Positions 40,601-53,200 of a stretch of 64,000 bases of DNA are shown piece after piece. Below the pieces are notes generated by a model. It was not told the origin of the DNA. It ran no database searches and saw nothing but the letters and a program-made list of their open reading frames with translations. The stretch covers positions 11,306,238 to 11,370,237 of the forward strand of contig WARS01000010.1 of the NCBI GenBank assembly GCA_008933995.1, in the 5' to 3' direction. A program made the position numbers and the translations under genes. Source of the DNA: Datnioides undecimradiatus (lineage: Eukaryota > Chordata > Actinopteri > Lobotiformes > Datnioididae). The first letter of the stretch is position 1. Every line of letters begins with the position of its first letter.

Positions 40601-42363
40601 TTATATATGCTGTTTCAGCTGAATGATGGTCGGTCCGTTATGCTGTAGCAGGTGTTTTCTGTTTGTCTTTTCTGCACTGGAAGAAAACATTTACTTCACT
40701 CGCTTATGTAGGAGCAGTTTGATATGGTCTGCTGTTGTCAGATTGCCGTTAATGGAGCAGCAGGTGGACTTGGAGTAAGATGATACAACAATATGGCCCA
40801 TCATTTTGTCACACCAGCTGCTCCCCCTGACAATCACCGTCTCTTCTACTGTCACTCAGGTTCTTCCTCCCTCTCGGCGAAACACCTTTCCTTTCAGGGG
40901 CGTCTTCCTGTTCAAAACAAACATCCAAATCGAATGATCCTATACCTGTTTCGCCGTTTTGCACTTAATTTTCTTGCACTTATGACACAAAAATTCTGTT
41001 ATTTTCCTTTTGAATACGAGGCAGATTTTCAACACTGGGAAGAGCGTTTCAGCCCGGTGGGAAAATACCTCTTCGCCTTAAGTCTGGCAAAGCTTTTTCA
41101 TATGATTGCTCCTCTAGCCCGCTCCTCATCCCTTCATCCCTTCATCTTCCCATCCGTTCTATTCGCCATTCACAGCTTGTGTGGCAAACACCAGCTGCTT
41201 TTTCTTTAAACAAGCGAAATGCCATAAGATTAGCAGAAGAAAGATGGGTGAACTGTTTTGCCAGCACAATTGCGTAGCATGTCAACTCATTAGGGACGAC
41301 AAAATGGAGCAAAATGCTCGGGTTCAAGCTGTGACCTTTGAGGGGAGGAGCTGAGAGGCGAGTCCAAGGGCTTGTGAGCGGAGAACAGGGAGCTAATTTT
41401 ACTTCATAATGGCAACCAGGCAGCTTGAAAAGACTGAAAAGAGGGGAGCAGCGAGGTCAAGTGTCAGCCATCCTGCCAAGCAGCTCTTGCGGGGTTTGTC
41501 TGTGCAGAGGAGGCCTAGCAGCACACACAAACACATGCATGCACGCACACGCACACACTCGGGCCAGCCTCCTGCTGACAATACAGCCACGCCCCTCACC
41601 CTTCCCTGCCTTTTGTGCCTCTTGAACAATGATTAACTGAGTTTGGCGATTCAGAGAGAGTCTACAGCAGCACAATGCACTCTCTCTTACAAAACATAAT
41701 GAAGTAAACCCATGAGTCAAACGGTCTCTTTTTCTTCTGCTGTTTTTTTTTTCAGCCCCCAACTTTGCATCTCCCCCAGCTAACAGCCTCTTTGCTTTTC
41801 TTCTCCTTTCTCCCCCCTTCCCTTTTTCTTTGCCTTTTCACCTTAAATCTGCCCCCCCCCCCAAGCTCGTTAATGCAGCAAAAGCGGACAGATGCTGCCA
41901 TCCTCCTAATACATAAAAATAAGATGCAGATGGAAAGAGGCAGCGTAGGTGCCATGCACTGCATGTGAAAAGGTATTGATTAGCTAAAATCGATGGGTAA
42001 CCTTAAAAAGCATCTCCTGCAAGAAATTCGCGGAATTGACCTTGCTGATCTTAAAGATTCCTATGATGTTTGTATCAAAAAGAGCAATACAGCGAGAGAT
42101 AGTGTTTAAAGGCATGAAACTCAACATCCAGGCAATACCATAGGGGCCTTCAGAACCTGAGATATGGAAAAAAAAATCCACAGTACATTTGTAATGAGCG
42201 GTGTGCAGCGCTGACGGGAACTTGTAGAACATGGTGTGAGCAAAGCTGAGCAGGGGTGTTAACAGAAACACTAGAGTCTTTACACCCCCGGGCCTTTTAC
42301 AGGAGGTGTGAAGGAGCTCACCTCTCCTTGTGACAGGCAGAAGAGGAAGGAGGGGAAAGAGTT

Positions 42364-42404
42364 CTTTTTTTATTTCTTTTTTTTTTTCTTTTTTTTTTTT
42401 TTTT
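42364..42404. repeat. T-rich low-complexity tract
   Basis: About 40 bp almost entirely T with three C and one A interruptions. Together with other poly-T runs (13735-13753, 39003-39018) it is probably the remnant of retroposon tails or simple slippage. Confidence 0.9.
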
Positions 42405-42964
42405 GCTAATGTGAAAATGCCTGATTGTCCTGAGCCGGAGGTAATGGGGCTGAAACTAGTGCTATCAAAATGCCCGACCATTTCTTTTTTTTCTCGTTCA
42501 GGGTCCTAAAAGTGGCTTTATGTGAATATATTCAAGAGATCACAGCAAAGGTTACACAAGTAAGGGATGACGATCACTAAACAAACAATCACAAAACACG
42601 AATAAAGAAGAGCGAGAATAATAATAAGAACACAGCGGTGAAGTGATGGCGGCTAAAGAATTCAGTGTGATAGAGCGGTCAGTGTAATAGAGTGCGGGCT
42701 AATGGAAGCGGTGCAAGGATAAGGTGATTGAAAAGTAAAAAGGCACAAGAACAATGATTAGCGTGGCTAGTATTAAAACAAATAGAAGATAAATATATAA
42801 ACAAACACGTGTGCAAGTTGAGCATAGGGCTAATACTGCCAGTAACAGACAGTCCAGCAAATGTAATGACGTTAAAAGTAAACACATTGCAAGGATAGTG
42901 AGTACATATGGAGATCCATGCCACTCTCCTGTCTGCATGTTGGGTACAGAGCAAAGCTAGTCTG

Positions 42965-43040
42965 TTATTAGCCTAGCTTAGCATAAAGACTGGAAGCAGG
43001 GGGAAACAGCTAGCCTGGCCATCTCCAGAATATAGCAATA
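42965..43040. repeat. teleost interspersed repeat, copy B (core only)
   Basis: CTAGCTTAGCATAAAGACTG followed by GAAGCAGGGGGAAACAGC and TAGCCTGGCC shares the core of copy A at 15452 and of the copy at 48436. It lies just upstream of the first coding exon of cdh20. Confidence 0.6.
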
Positions 43041-43505
43041 CACTTACATCTGTACATTTAACATTTAACCTGTGCACAAGCAGAAACACAAAATACTTAT
43101 TAAATAACTATCTCCTTCCCAATAATAGATATCCATCCACCCAGTACTTGAATGCAGCTTCTTGTGTTTTTGTGTGGTTTCCTGCTGCCTCAGTGTGATG
43201 AGGTGGTACAGCAATAGTGAGTGGCAGCATGACATGAACGTTTTGTTTTCGACCCATTTTCCCCCCGTCTTCTTCTCCTCTCATATTACGTCCTCTCCTC
43301 CTGCACGTAACCTCTTCGTCAGTGTAAGAGGAAGGCCCTCATTCAGCCGTGAAAAGGTGCTTATTATAACTCGACAAAAACTCTGTAGCAGAAATGTGTG
43401 TCATCCGCAGGTCTCCCACAGTGCAACACAGACTGGTGTTCAGTATACAACAAAAGGATGATGGTGTCCAAAAGGACTCATTTGTCTTCTTTTTTTCTCT
43501 TACAG

Positions 43506-43586
43506 TAGCCAGGAAGAAGAGACCCAGAAAACAACTGCACCCGCAACAAAAGAGGAAAAGTCTTTTCAGATACTCTGTGCTTAACA
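43506..43586 (+). other. cdh20: cdh20 5' UTR part of the first coding exon
   Basis: A clear acceptor (polypyrimidine tract about 43481-43500, then TTACAG ending at 43505) lies 81 bp before the start codon. This implies at least one non-coding exon upstream. The next AG, at 43511-43512, is a possible alternative acceptor 7 bp further on. Confidence 0.65.
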
Positions 43587-43805
43587 ATGGGGGACCAATT
43601 TCATCTTCTGGCAGTTTCCAGAACCTTGCTCCCCGTAGCCCTCGGCATTTTGACCCTTCTGCCTCACAGCCTCCTGGGTAAACCTGCAGATGAGGAAAAT
43701 GCAGGCAACTCAGCACTGCTCCAGAGGGTGAAGAGAGGCTGGGTGTGGAACCAGTTCTTTGTCCTGGAGGAGTACACTGGACTGGAACCACTTTACATTG
43801 GAAAG
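43587..43805 (+). CDS. cdh20: cdh20 first coding exon: signal peptide, prodomain, start of EC1
   Basis: Encodes residues 1-73. The ATG at 43587 has a good context (A at -3, G at +4), and a hydrophobic stretch at about residues 7-30 follows as expected for a signal peptide. The prodomain is short and ends in RVKR (47-50), a furin-type site. The mature chain then starts [15 protein letters not shown], the type II signature with two tryptophans used for strand-swapped dimers. The exon ends in phase 0 after YIGK, with donor GT at 43806. The signal and prodomain part does not closely resemble the mammalian protein as I recall it, which is usual for this fast-evolving segment. Confidence 0.96.
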
Positions 43806-46800
43806 GTCAGCTCTGACTGCATGTCTTACTGTATGAACGTGCACACACGTATGCACACACATAAAGGTATCGCCTAAAGAAATGCAAAGTGTACAGGTCT
43901 CTGGCCTGGGAGGGGAGAAGGTTTTCTGCATGACCTTTCCGTTGGGCTTGCCTGCTGTGTAAGGTGCCCCAGCGTTTGAAACTCCTACGCCTGACATGCA
44001 GGTGCTTCAGTGTAGGTGTTGCAAAGAGATTTTACCCCTAACTTTCAAACATTGCAAGCTGGGAGATCTATAGGGGAGCTCAGCAGCCTTGAGGTCATCT
44101 TCTGCTTAGCCAGAACTGAGTGCATGAGTCCATAAGAGAAGATCACGGGCGGGCAGAGGCAAACTTCAATGACTAAGAAAAAAAATTCCAATTTAATCCC
44201 TGGATGCACTGCGTCCATACTAAGACAGCCTCTCTCCTGTCCACTTTGAATCAGAGCCAGACAGCAGTGATTGAGTTAATTGACTCGAACCGAGGCTTCA
44301 CTCAGTCGGCCCCTTCCCACAGATGTGGATGGCACGTCTGCAACACAACCGACATGCTCTGAAAAGAGCAAGAGAGGGATGCTCACAAAGGAGCACTTTG
44401 ATCGCTCAGTCGCCAAAGTGAATTGAACATTTGATCAATAGTTGTAAGGCCAGTCATCATCAACGGGGAGACACAACAATCTCGCAAACTGCAACGAAAA
44501 TTGCCATTACATCACTCAAAAAAGTGGTTTTAAGTGAAACTTTTAGAGTGCACGAACAGTGTTTGAATCATGATTTTGCAAAAAAAAAACAGAATTTTAA
44601 TGTAAAATTTTACACTGACCTCTTTAAGAGCAGTTGTCTTCCAAAACGTTGGGTATAGCAAATACTATTAGCTGCCTTCTTTTGTTTACCATTGTGACCT
44701 TGCTAACCTACAAATTGACTCTTTTTTTAGAGTCTGGACTGAAGGCATACATAACTTTGTTCCAAAAAAGCAATTCCAAGTATAGAATGTCTAACATTAT
44801 TATATCAATATTTCATTCAACAGGTCTTTACTGTGGTGCTTATTGGCCCCCTAGAATGAACAATGACCCCTGAGAGCTGTACCAATGGGCTCACTTGATG
44901 ATAGACATTGGAAATCTGAGATCACATGCAAATGCTTGTAAATTATGAGTTCAGACAGTATTCATGTCTGTTGAAAATGGCACTGAAGTGAAGCACGATT
45001 ACTTTTCCAAAGTCCTTAATATATGCTGCCATGATGTTAAACCGCTGATTCCCAACCTTTGATTTGATTGCTGTTGCTGCCTTTTAAAACACTCCAGCAC
45101 TAACCGCTCATCCTTTGAAATTCCCCCTTTGGAAATGATGCAAACCTGCCTAATTGCTGTTCTGGAATAATTTCCCAGCCACCGCTCGGGAATACCGAGG
45201 AAAACGTTGAATCCAAAAGTCACATGCTCTAACCAGATAGGAGAGTAACAAGTCCTGAGAGAGTGCCGCCAGTGCTGTAGAAAAAAAGACTATATCTGCT
45301 TGTTATTATGAAATATTACCTACAGTCGCTGTAGCATATTCACTTCCATGTTTCCTCTTCTTCTTTTGCATTTCTTTACCAATTCTTTTCAAACCTCCCA
45401 CCCTAATTTTTCTTAGCTGAATGAAATAAGCGTTTCTGACAGGTCAGGCTACTACCCAGAGAGCCACTCAAAGTAGAGAGGCATTGTAGGATTTGACAAA
45501 GCAGGAGAAACATGTGCTACAGCCTCCCCCCCTGGGTTTCTTCTCCCCTCAGCTTAGTATTCTCAGTATTCAGAGCCGAGGGGATGTTCGAGTTTGGGCT
45601 TCGGGCTGGGACTGAGTCCGAGCATGTAATTGATAGCCTGAGTGTCAAACTCCCTCTTTTCATAGGGTTGGGTGGAAAGGAAGGATCAGTGCAGGAGAAG
45701 GCGGATAAGGTGGAAGGCATCGGCCTGAGATATATCACCACGAGACACGGTGCTGAAGCCCACAATGGGGTGTTGATTAAAAAATATATTCTGGGTCGAG
45801 CTGAGCTGCACAGCGGTTTGCAGAAGAGAGTGCAGGTGGGCACGTTGTCCGAAGAGATAGGAAAAGCTGTATTGTCTGCTGCTCTTGGAATGATAGGTAT
45901 TGTGAAGATTGCTGCTGAACTATCACCAGAATAACAACAATGAATGCTGTAGCTGCAAACTTTTAGCAGTCCGACAACCTCGGCACGGTCATTTCACTTA
46001 GTCGCCCCAGACGACAAAAGGCCAAAGCGAGTATCTTGAAAGGACTGTGTGTTCTGAGTCAACGGGGTGATTTTTGTCAGCATGTTGTGTGCTCTCTGTG
46101 TGTTGATTATATACGAGACAGACGTCAATGGGGGCATTTAATTCCACTCTGCCAGTGTGATGGAAGTGCTCATCATACACAGAGACCCTCTAAGTACAAA
46201 GTAAGGAGTGATTGCACATCAACAAGCTGGCATTTGCCATTACAGGCCACAAAAGGCTTCTGATTGCACTGCAGGGCCCATGGCAACAATTGAGCTGGGA
46301 GCTGTGATTAGATGTCTACTTACAGCTACAGTATTAAGGTACGCATAGGCCTACATGCCACCCATGGAGATCCAGAGTTCATTTACCACTGGGTCAAAGA
46401 AATTCATTTTACAATGATATTAAACAGAGAAATGCAGCATCCTTACACCGTAGACGCCTTGAGCAAAGATTGCCTAGCATTTTCACTGACAAATAGCCCT
46501 AATCAGCTAGCGCTTACCAACAGTGTGGATTTTTCTTCTGCTAACCGACTACAGAAATCAGCAGACACTTGGCATCATGCTCTGCCATCAACCGCACAAC
46601 ACACACTCAGTTGGATTCAGATTGACAACTTTCCACTGTGCGGGTCCAAAAAGTCCTTTGGTCGTCTTCCCTGTATGTTTAGGATCACTGTGGTGCTGCA
46701 TTGTTCTAAAACTGGCAGATGTGGCCTGATTAAATGTCCTCAAAAACATGTCACTGCACCACGTCTGTTAAATTGCTTTTGCTAGTTTTGTAGTTGTCAT

Positions 46801-49800
46801 TGTCATTGTCAGAGTGATCCTCTTACGTTATCCTATGTAACTCTCCAACCATTCGAGCTTTCTGCAAAATGATTTTAAGAAATTATCCTTGGGAATATGC
46901 ACATTGTGGACTAAAACCTTTTTGTGAACATCTTCACAGCTCCACTCAGACATGGATAAAGGTGACGGCTCCATCAAGTACATCCTGACGGGCGAGGGTG
47001 CGGGCACCACCTTCACCATTGACGATAGCACAGGGGACATCCATGCCATCCAGAGGCTGGACAGGGAGGTGAAGGCCCAGTATGTCCTCCGTGCCCAGGC
47101 CCGCAACCGTCTGACGGACAGGCCTCTGGAGCCTGAGTCTGAGTTTATTGTAAAGATCCAGGACATCAACGACAATGAGCCGAGGTTTCTGGACGGTCCC
47201 TATCACGCAACTGTACCCGAAATGTCCAAAATAGGTGAGCAGGGGGAGATGAACAGATGGATGGGGATGGAAACAAAACTGTTGCCTGTGCATGTTTGAG
47301 GTGTTTGTTTTTAAGGGAGCGGCTGCTGTGAATGTAGCAAAGCACATAATAGCCTTGCAAAGTCATGTCTGTCGTTTGCTCTTACAGGCTCGTCTCCATC
47401 TGCTTCATTCACTATTCATAAACCTGCTTTTGTGGTTACTTTGAAGTAAATAATTATACTTAATTCCTTGAGCTGCTCCAGCCACAGATTGGGAAAAACT
47501 CCACCTGGAATTATTTATTTGATTTTTAGGATTTTGCTATCACACGCCAGACCATCTTTCTCCTCATTTCTCATTTTGCCCACTCCTCCCGACCTCTGCT
47601 TCTGTGTTTATACAGGAACATCTGTGATCCAGCTGACGGCCACAGATGCTGACGACCCAACGTATGGCAACAGTGCCCGTGTAGTCTACAGCATCCTGGA
47701 GGGCCAGCCGTACTTCTCAGTGGACGCCAAGACTGGTATGACTCCACATGCTGCAAAACTCCTTTTAAAATGCTCAATCTGTAACCAGGGAAACCAACAT
47801 TTTTATCTATTTCATATCCAGTCTGATGGATTTCAAACTTCACCAACCACTTTAACTATTTTATGAGCTCAATATGAATCTTTTATGAGTCTGAATGATG
47901 TTATATGACCTGATAAAGTCGACAAACTACCACTGACAGTCAGGATTTACTAACACTCGGCTGACAGCTACACTGTTAATTCCCCGCCTTGTTTCTAGCA
48001 CTGTACCATGTCGTATTTGCACCAAATTCTGAATTTAGCTGTCCACACTTTAAGCCCCTGTGTATACCAACCAGCTCTGAATGTGGGAAGCTCAGCATGG
48101 CTCCTGTTGTTGCTATGAGAATGCCAAACACTTGCCTGAAACACGGCGCTCTTTTGTTACAACTTGTAAGCCTATCTCAAACTCCTTGCACTTGACAAAT
48201 ACGATGTGCTAAGCTCAAAGTGTGACTTCTCTGTTGAAAATGAGGACGGGAACAGGCAGCCCGTTGCGGTGAAGTGACTGAGTGGTTCAAGAAACTGTCT
48301 TTTTAAGAGAAAGCACACAGGATTAACCCCCAAATCGTGACTTTGTTTGCTTGCTTAAGTCTTTTTTAGGACAAATCAAATATACTTTCCAGCGCTGGCA
48401 AACAAGGTTATTGTGAGATGTACATCAAAAGGGGGACATTAGCTTAGCTTAGCATAAAGACTGGTGCACAGTGAGAAAAGCCAGCTTTCTAGCTACTGAC
48501 TTTTTCCTGGTTTGGGCTTGACCTTTCACTAATGCATCTGTGTCTGAGCGTAACCAGATTCCTGTAGCAATGATACTAGGCCTGGTGAAGAGACTGAAAC
48601 CAGGAAGAGTGGAAGCTGATCTAGCTGCTGCTGATTTTCAAATGAACCACCAGCATACATTTGGACATGTGATGTAACGTGTCAACGAATCAGGCAGGAT
48701 GGGAGCAATAGAAATAATGAAAACCTGTAAATACTGAGAAAAATGTCATTAAAATGTTAACCGCTACATTGCAGCGCATGGTAACTGCATTCATAACTCA
48801 AGCTACCACTTCCAAAAATCCATTAGTCTCTTAAAAGCAAAGAGTCACTGGGCATTGTTTACCACAGCTGCCTCATTTCCTTGTTTGTCAGCACAGAAAT
48901 CTGTTGCCAAACCTCTCAGGCCGCGCTGCCCATCAGCAGCCACTCAGAGTGCTGCTGCTGGAGGTTCATCCATCACTGAAACGCAAGTGACTCTACAGCT
49001 ATCAATCAGCCTCCCTGACTCGGCTATAAGCTCGCCACCGAGGCTTTTATTGGCGGGAACACGATGTACAACTTTAACACACATATAGCTCAAATCCTCG
49101 GCGACTTTACGTGAACTCCTTTTCTTACTCTTCAGCACAAAAGAGCACTCGACCTTGGTTGGATTCTGCTGTATCTGGCAAAAGTGTCCATGTATGGATG
49201 TCTTCAGTAATACTGCATCGCATTGTTGATAACAGTGTACAGATGGCATCCGGACCACAGAGAGAGTGAACTGAGAGCAAACATCCCTGAATGTTTCTTG
49301 GTTAAGGCATGTATATAACTTGCACTGCAAGTCTGAATGAGTGGACAGAGGGTCTTCTTACAGGTCAAATGTGCCTGGACATAACAAACAATCTACTGTT
49401 ACCATCTCTCAGCCATGGAAACTAACATATTTGATCTTATTGGCTTATTGTCAGTTTTAGTTTGGTTTTTTTTCTTGCATGTACTAAGTCAAGTATTGAT
49501 TTTTCCTTTCATCACTCTGCACCGCTGTCACAATATTGTTCACACACTTATATAACCATGTTAATTACATTTAAGCAAATCCTGCTTCTGTAACTAGATA
49601 ATCTCAAATCCCTGTTTCTAAATAGGAAATTGGGTTGCTCATAGCTCAGGTTGAAGGGTTAATTGTAGGGTTGTTGGTTTGACTCTCAGCTCCTCTTGTC
49701 CACACAAGAGAAACAGCCTTGAAGAAGATAATAGCCCTGATTACTTTTGATGTGGTTGTATGCTAGGGGGAAAATATGTTTACATGGAAAAAAGTGGCAA

Positions 49801-50254
49801 AGAGAATGTGATAAAGTACATGATGCTTAGTAAATCTTACACTAAAGTGACAAGCTTAGAAATGCAAAACATAAGATAACATTAGTTGACGCAGCTGTCT
49901 TTCCATATGGCTCTTCATGAGTAAAATGTAATAACTTAAATTCCCCATTTGTCACTTCCTGTGAGCAAAGAATCCCACAATCCCGTGAAAAAACATGGAG
50001 AAACAGTGCGTGTTCAAGTAAGTTGGATGTTTTTCTCCATTGCCTGCCAACAGTGAAGTTGTGTTTAAAGCAGAAGCTTTGAATGAATGACATATTTAAT
50101 TATAAATCACTCATGCAGCTTCTTGTTGGGTCATTTGAGAGTGTTGACATTCCAGGACACCATCGCTTGGACACATGACCCTAATCTGTGTCACCAGCTC
50201 TCTGTTGCTGACCTTTAATTCACCTCATGCGTCTTTCTTTGCCCGCCCCCCTCG

Positions 50255-50294
<40 letters not shown>

Positions 50295-53200
50295 CTTGGT
50301 TTCTCTCCTCAGGCGTGGTCCGCGTGTCCCTGGCAGACATGGACCGGGAGACTAGAGAAAACTACACCGTGGTCATCCAGGCCAAGGACATGGGCGGTCA
50401 GCTGGGCGGGCTCGCTGGTACCACCACTGTCAACATCACGCTCAGCGACATCAACGATAACCCACCCATGTTTGATCAGAGTAAGAGACAGACAACAGTT
50501 CCTCCTCACTGCGCTCAGTCTTATTATTCTCCCATTTGAGTTTATTTCCTGATTCACTCTTCTCCCTGCTCTACCTGAACCCACATCACCTTTCTCTAAT
50601 CCCTCCTGATACTCTTACAGCTGAAAGGGAAGCAAGATTTTAAAAGTTTTGGATGGTTTCTCTCAGCAGTAGGGAAAAAGTCCAGCCAGGGGTGTAAGAC
50701 TATTTCCTGACAGGATATAAAACAATTCACAACTGCAACTGAGTGCATCACGACGCTGAGAATATAATAGCAGATTATCTGCGAATACATCTCAGTGATG
50801 ACTTCAAATATCTTGTTTTGTCTAGCCAACAGTGAAAAACTGAAAGATGTTCGATTGACAGTAACAAAAAAAGACCAAATCCTCCCTTTAAGACAAGCTG
50901 CAGCCACTGAAATCTGGCCATTGTTAATCCATTTGACAGGTCCTGGAATGTAACTGTGTTCATTTGGTAAAAGCTCCATATCTTTAAAAGAAGCACCAGT
51001 TATCATAATAGTTGCTAATTATTGTCTATCAGCTAATGACAATTGATCAATTGACTGAGGGTATTGCCGTTCTAGTCTGGTCTAGTTCTAGTCATACATC
51101 AAATACCAACAAACACAATTACGTATCAGCTAATCCTTTGTATTTAAGAGAAGAGTGTAGTCTTACAGAACAGCCAGCTGAAGAGATTCTCATATCCTAT
51201 GTATCATTCAGTTTAGCGTTATGCAGATAAAGCTGTGATTGTAGAGCAGCTGCTTTATTTCTAGATGAGAGATTCTTTTGTATGCGTTTTGCACCAAAAA
51301 CCTACCATAAAAAGTAAAAGGAATTTTGTACAGTCACGGTTTGTTTTCATTTAAACTTTGAAAGAGCATTTCCTATTGGTATACGCGTACAGTGAACTTT
51401 GTCAGCCAAGTGAGCTTACTTCGCTGTTAAATCTCTAAGCCCCGTGCAGACCCTTGCAGCTTTAACACACCACAAAGCCCCAAGTCAAACGCTGCAAATG
51501 ACCGGAAGCGTCGTGCAGTTTTGTTTCAGGGTGGATACGTTGCATGCACGTGTGAACATTTTAATATAAAGTAACAACAAACTCCTTGGGATTTGCTGTT
51601 TTGCATGGGGGGCTCCACATCTATCCACCTCATTTCTCTCCAGCATGCGGGCTGTTAGCCCCTCTGCCCTTCTCCCTCTGTCCACTTCTGGCTACCAGTC
51701 CCTGGCCATTTACCCCCTGGCCTCCTCCCTCCCCTCCCTCAGCCACCAGTCGCCCCATGCTGTCTCTTTGATTATCCCAATTTCTGCTCCTCTCATTACC
51801 GTCTTCCTAAGGTCAGGGGTTGTCTAGCTGTCATCTCTTCCCTGCCGACGGGTGACTTCACTCCTAGACAAAGAAAAACACCCGCCGCCATCCACTTCCA
51901 CTCCTATCAGTGGTCCCCCACCAATTAGCGCCATCACTTCGATAGAACTTTGATCGGTTGTGAAGAGCTTCAGGGATTCCCCTCTGTCAAGCACAATGTG
52001 CAGGAATTTCACTTTGGACTGCGGGGAGCGCCACAAATTGGGCAGCTGTCACCTCTTCTTTGAGGTTAAACGGTAGATGAAATTGAAGGCGGCCCACGAG
52101 ACAGTATATAACCCAATTGTGAGGCTTTTATGGAGCCATTTATTTCATGCTGTCTGAGATGTGATTTTGAGAAAAACTGCCATATAGGTGAGAGAAGGTC
52201 GTTTGGCTCCCTCTAGAGGATAAACGAAGGTAAAACAGACTAAAGGCCACGACGGGATGATCACTCTGTTATTTTATCTCCTCAGGGCTGTATCAGATGA
52301 GCGTCCCAGAGTCAGCTCCTGTGGGTTCAGTGGTGGGTCGGATCTGGGCGAAGGACAGGGACATCGGGGTCAACGCTGAGATGAAGTACAGCATCGTCGA
52401 CGGAGATGGAAGGGACACGTTTGATATCAGCACCGACCCCACCAACATGTTCGGCATCATCACAGTGAAAAAGGTACACAGACAAACTGATAAAGAACGT
52501 GTGAACCAATTTTTATGCATTTTTTATGTATTTTGCAACTCACTTGTATCCCACGTGACATTGATGAAACATGCATGATAAATTTCATGAAAGAAGGAGA
52601 AACAGCTCACGTTTTCACATTTAACCATGCCTAAGTACTACAATAACCATGAATTCATCTGTATATCATGCCTTTATGCGTGTTCCTCCTCCAGCCACTG
52701 GACTTTGAAAGCAAGCCCAGTTATACTCTGAAAGTGGAGGGCGCCAACACACACCTGGACCCTTCGCTGCGCCACCGCGGGCCCTTCAAGGACGTCACCA
52801 TAGTGCACGTGAGCGTGGAGGACGTGGACGAGCCCCCGCTGTTTGATTCGGCGGCGTACTTCATCGAGCTGCCAGAGGACGCTGAGATTGGGACAGTGGT
52901 GAAGACGGTGTCAGCGAGGGATCCGGATGCTGCCAACAACACTGTCAGGTGAGGACATGAAACAACACTACCCAGGCTCCCTGTGGGTCTTGTACCTCTA
53001 CGCCTTGTTTTCAACCTACTGTCTTGTAGCTTTGCACAGAAACCATCAACTGTTAGTTGAAAACGTGACTATCATCTGCTAAAAGAATGTTTTTCTCTTT
53101 GTCAAACTGGTATTTTTGTATGTTAATCCCCCAAAATACATTTCAAGGTATATGTGAATTGTGTAGATTGTTGCATTTTTTTAAAATTATTTTGTTAAAA

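Larger units (their letters stand above)
37683..43505 (+). other. cdh20: probable cdh20 intron 1
   Basis: If the candidate first exon is real, this 5.8 kb is intron 1. It holds a CpG-dense patch at about 39145-39225, poly-T runs (39003-39018, 42364-42404), the repeat core at 42965-43040 and unique AT-rich blocks (38590-38830). No coding exon recognised. Confidence 0.4.
47235..50312 (+). other. cdh20: cdh20 introns 3 and 4
   Basis: The 47235-47615 intron is unique sequence. The 47736-50312 intron holds repeat copy C (48436), the SINE fragment (49635-49765) and the CT microsatellite (50256-50288). Confidence 0.9.

Noticed and set aside
41409-41636. Overlapping open frames on both strands near 41400-41970
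   Set aside because: Driven by a CA-rich stretch and pyrimidine-rich DNA. No family resemblance.
41984-42481. 165-codon open frame on the - strand
   Set aside because: Runs through the poly-T tract (giving a Lys-rich stretch) and shows no family resemblance. An artefact of low complexity.
43394-43681. Alternative start in another frame overlapping the first coding exon
   Set aside because: Its frame is not cadherin and it begins before the splice acceptor. The ATG at 43587 gives the signal peptide and RVKR site in frame.
46312-46785. 157-codon open frame just upstream of the cdh20 exon at 46940
   Set aside because: No domain and no match to cadherin sequence. The exon phases already join perfectly without it.
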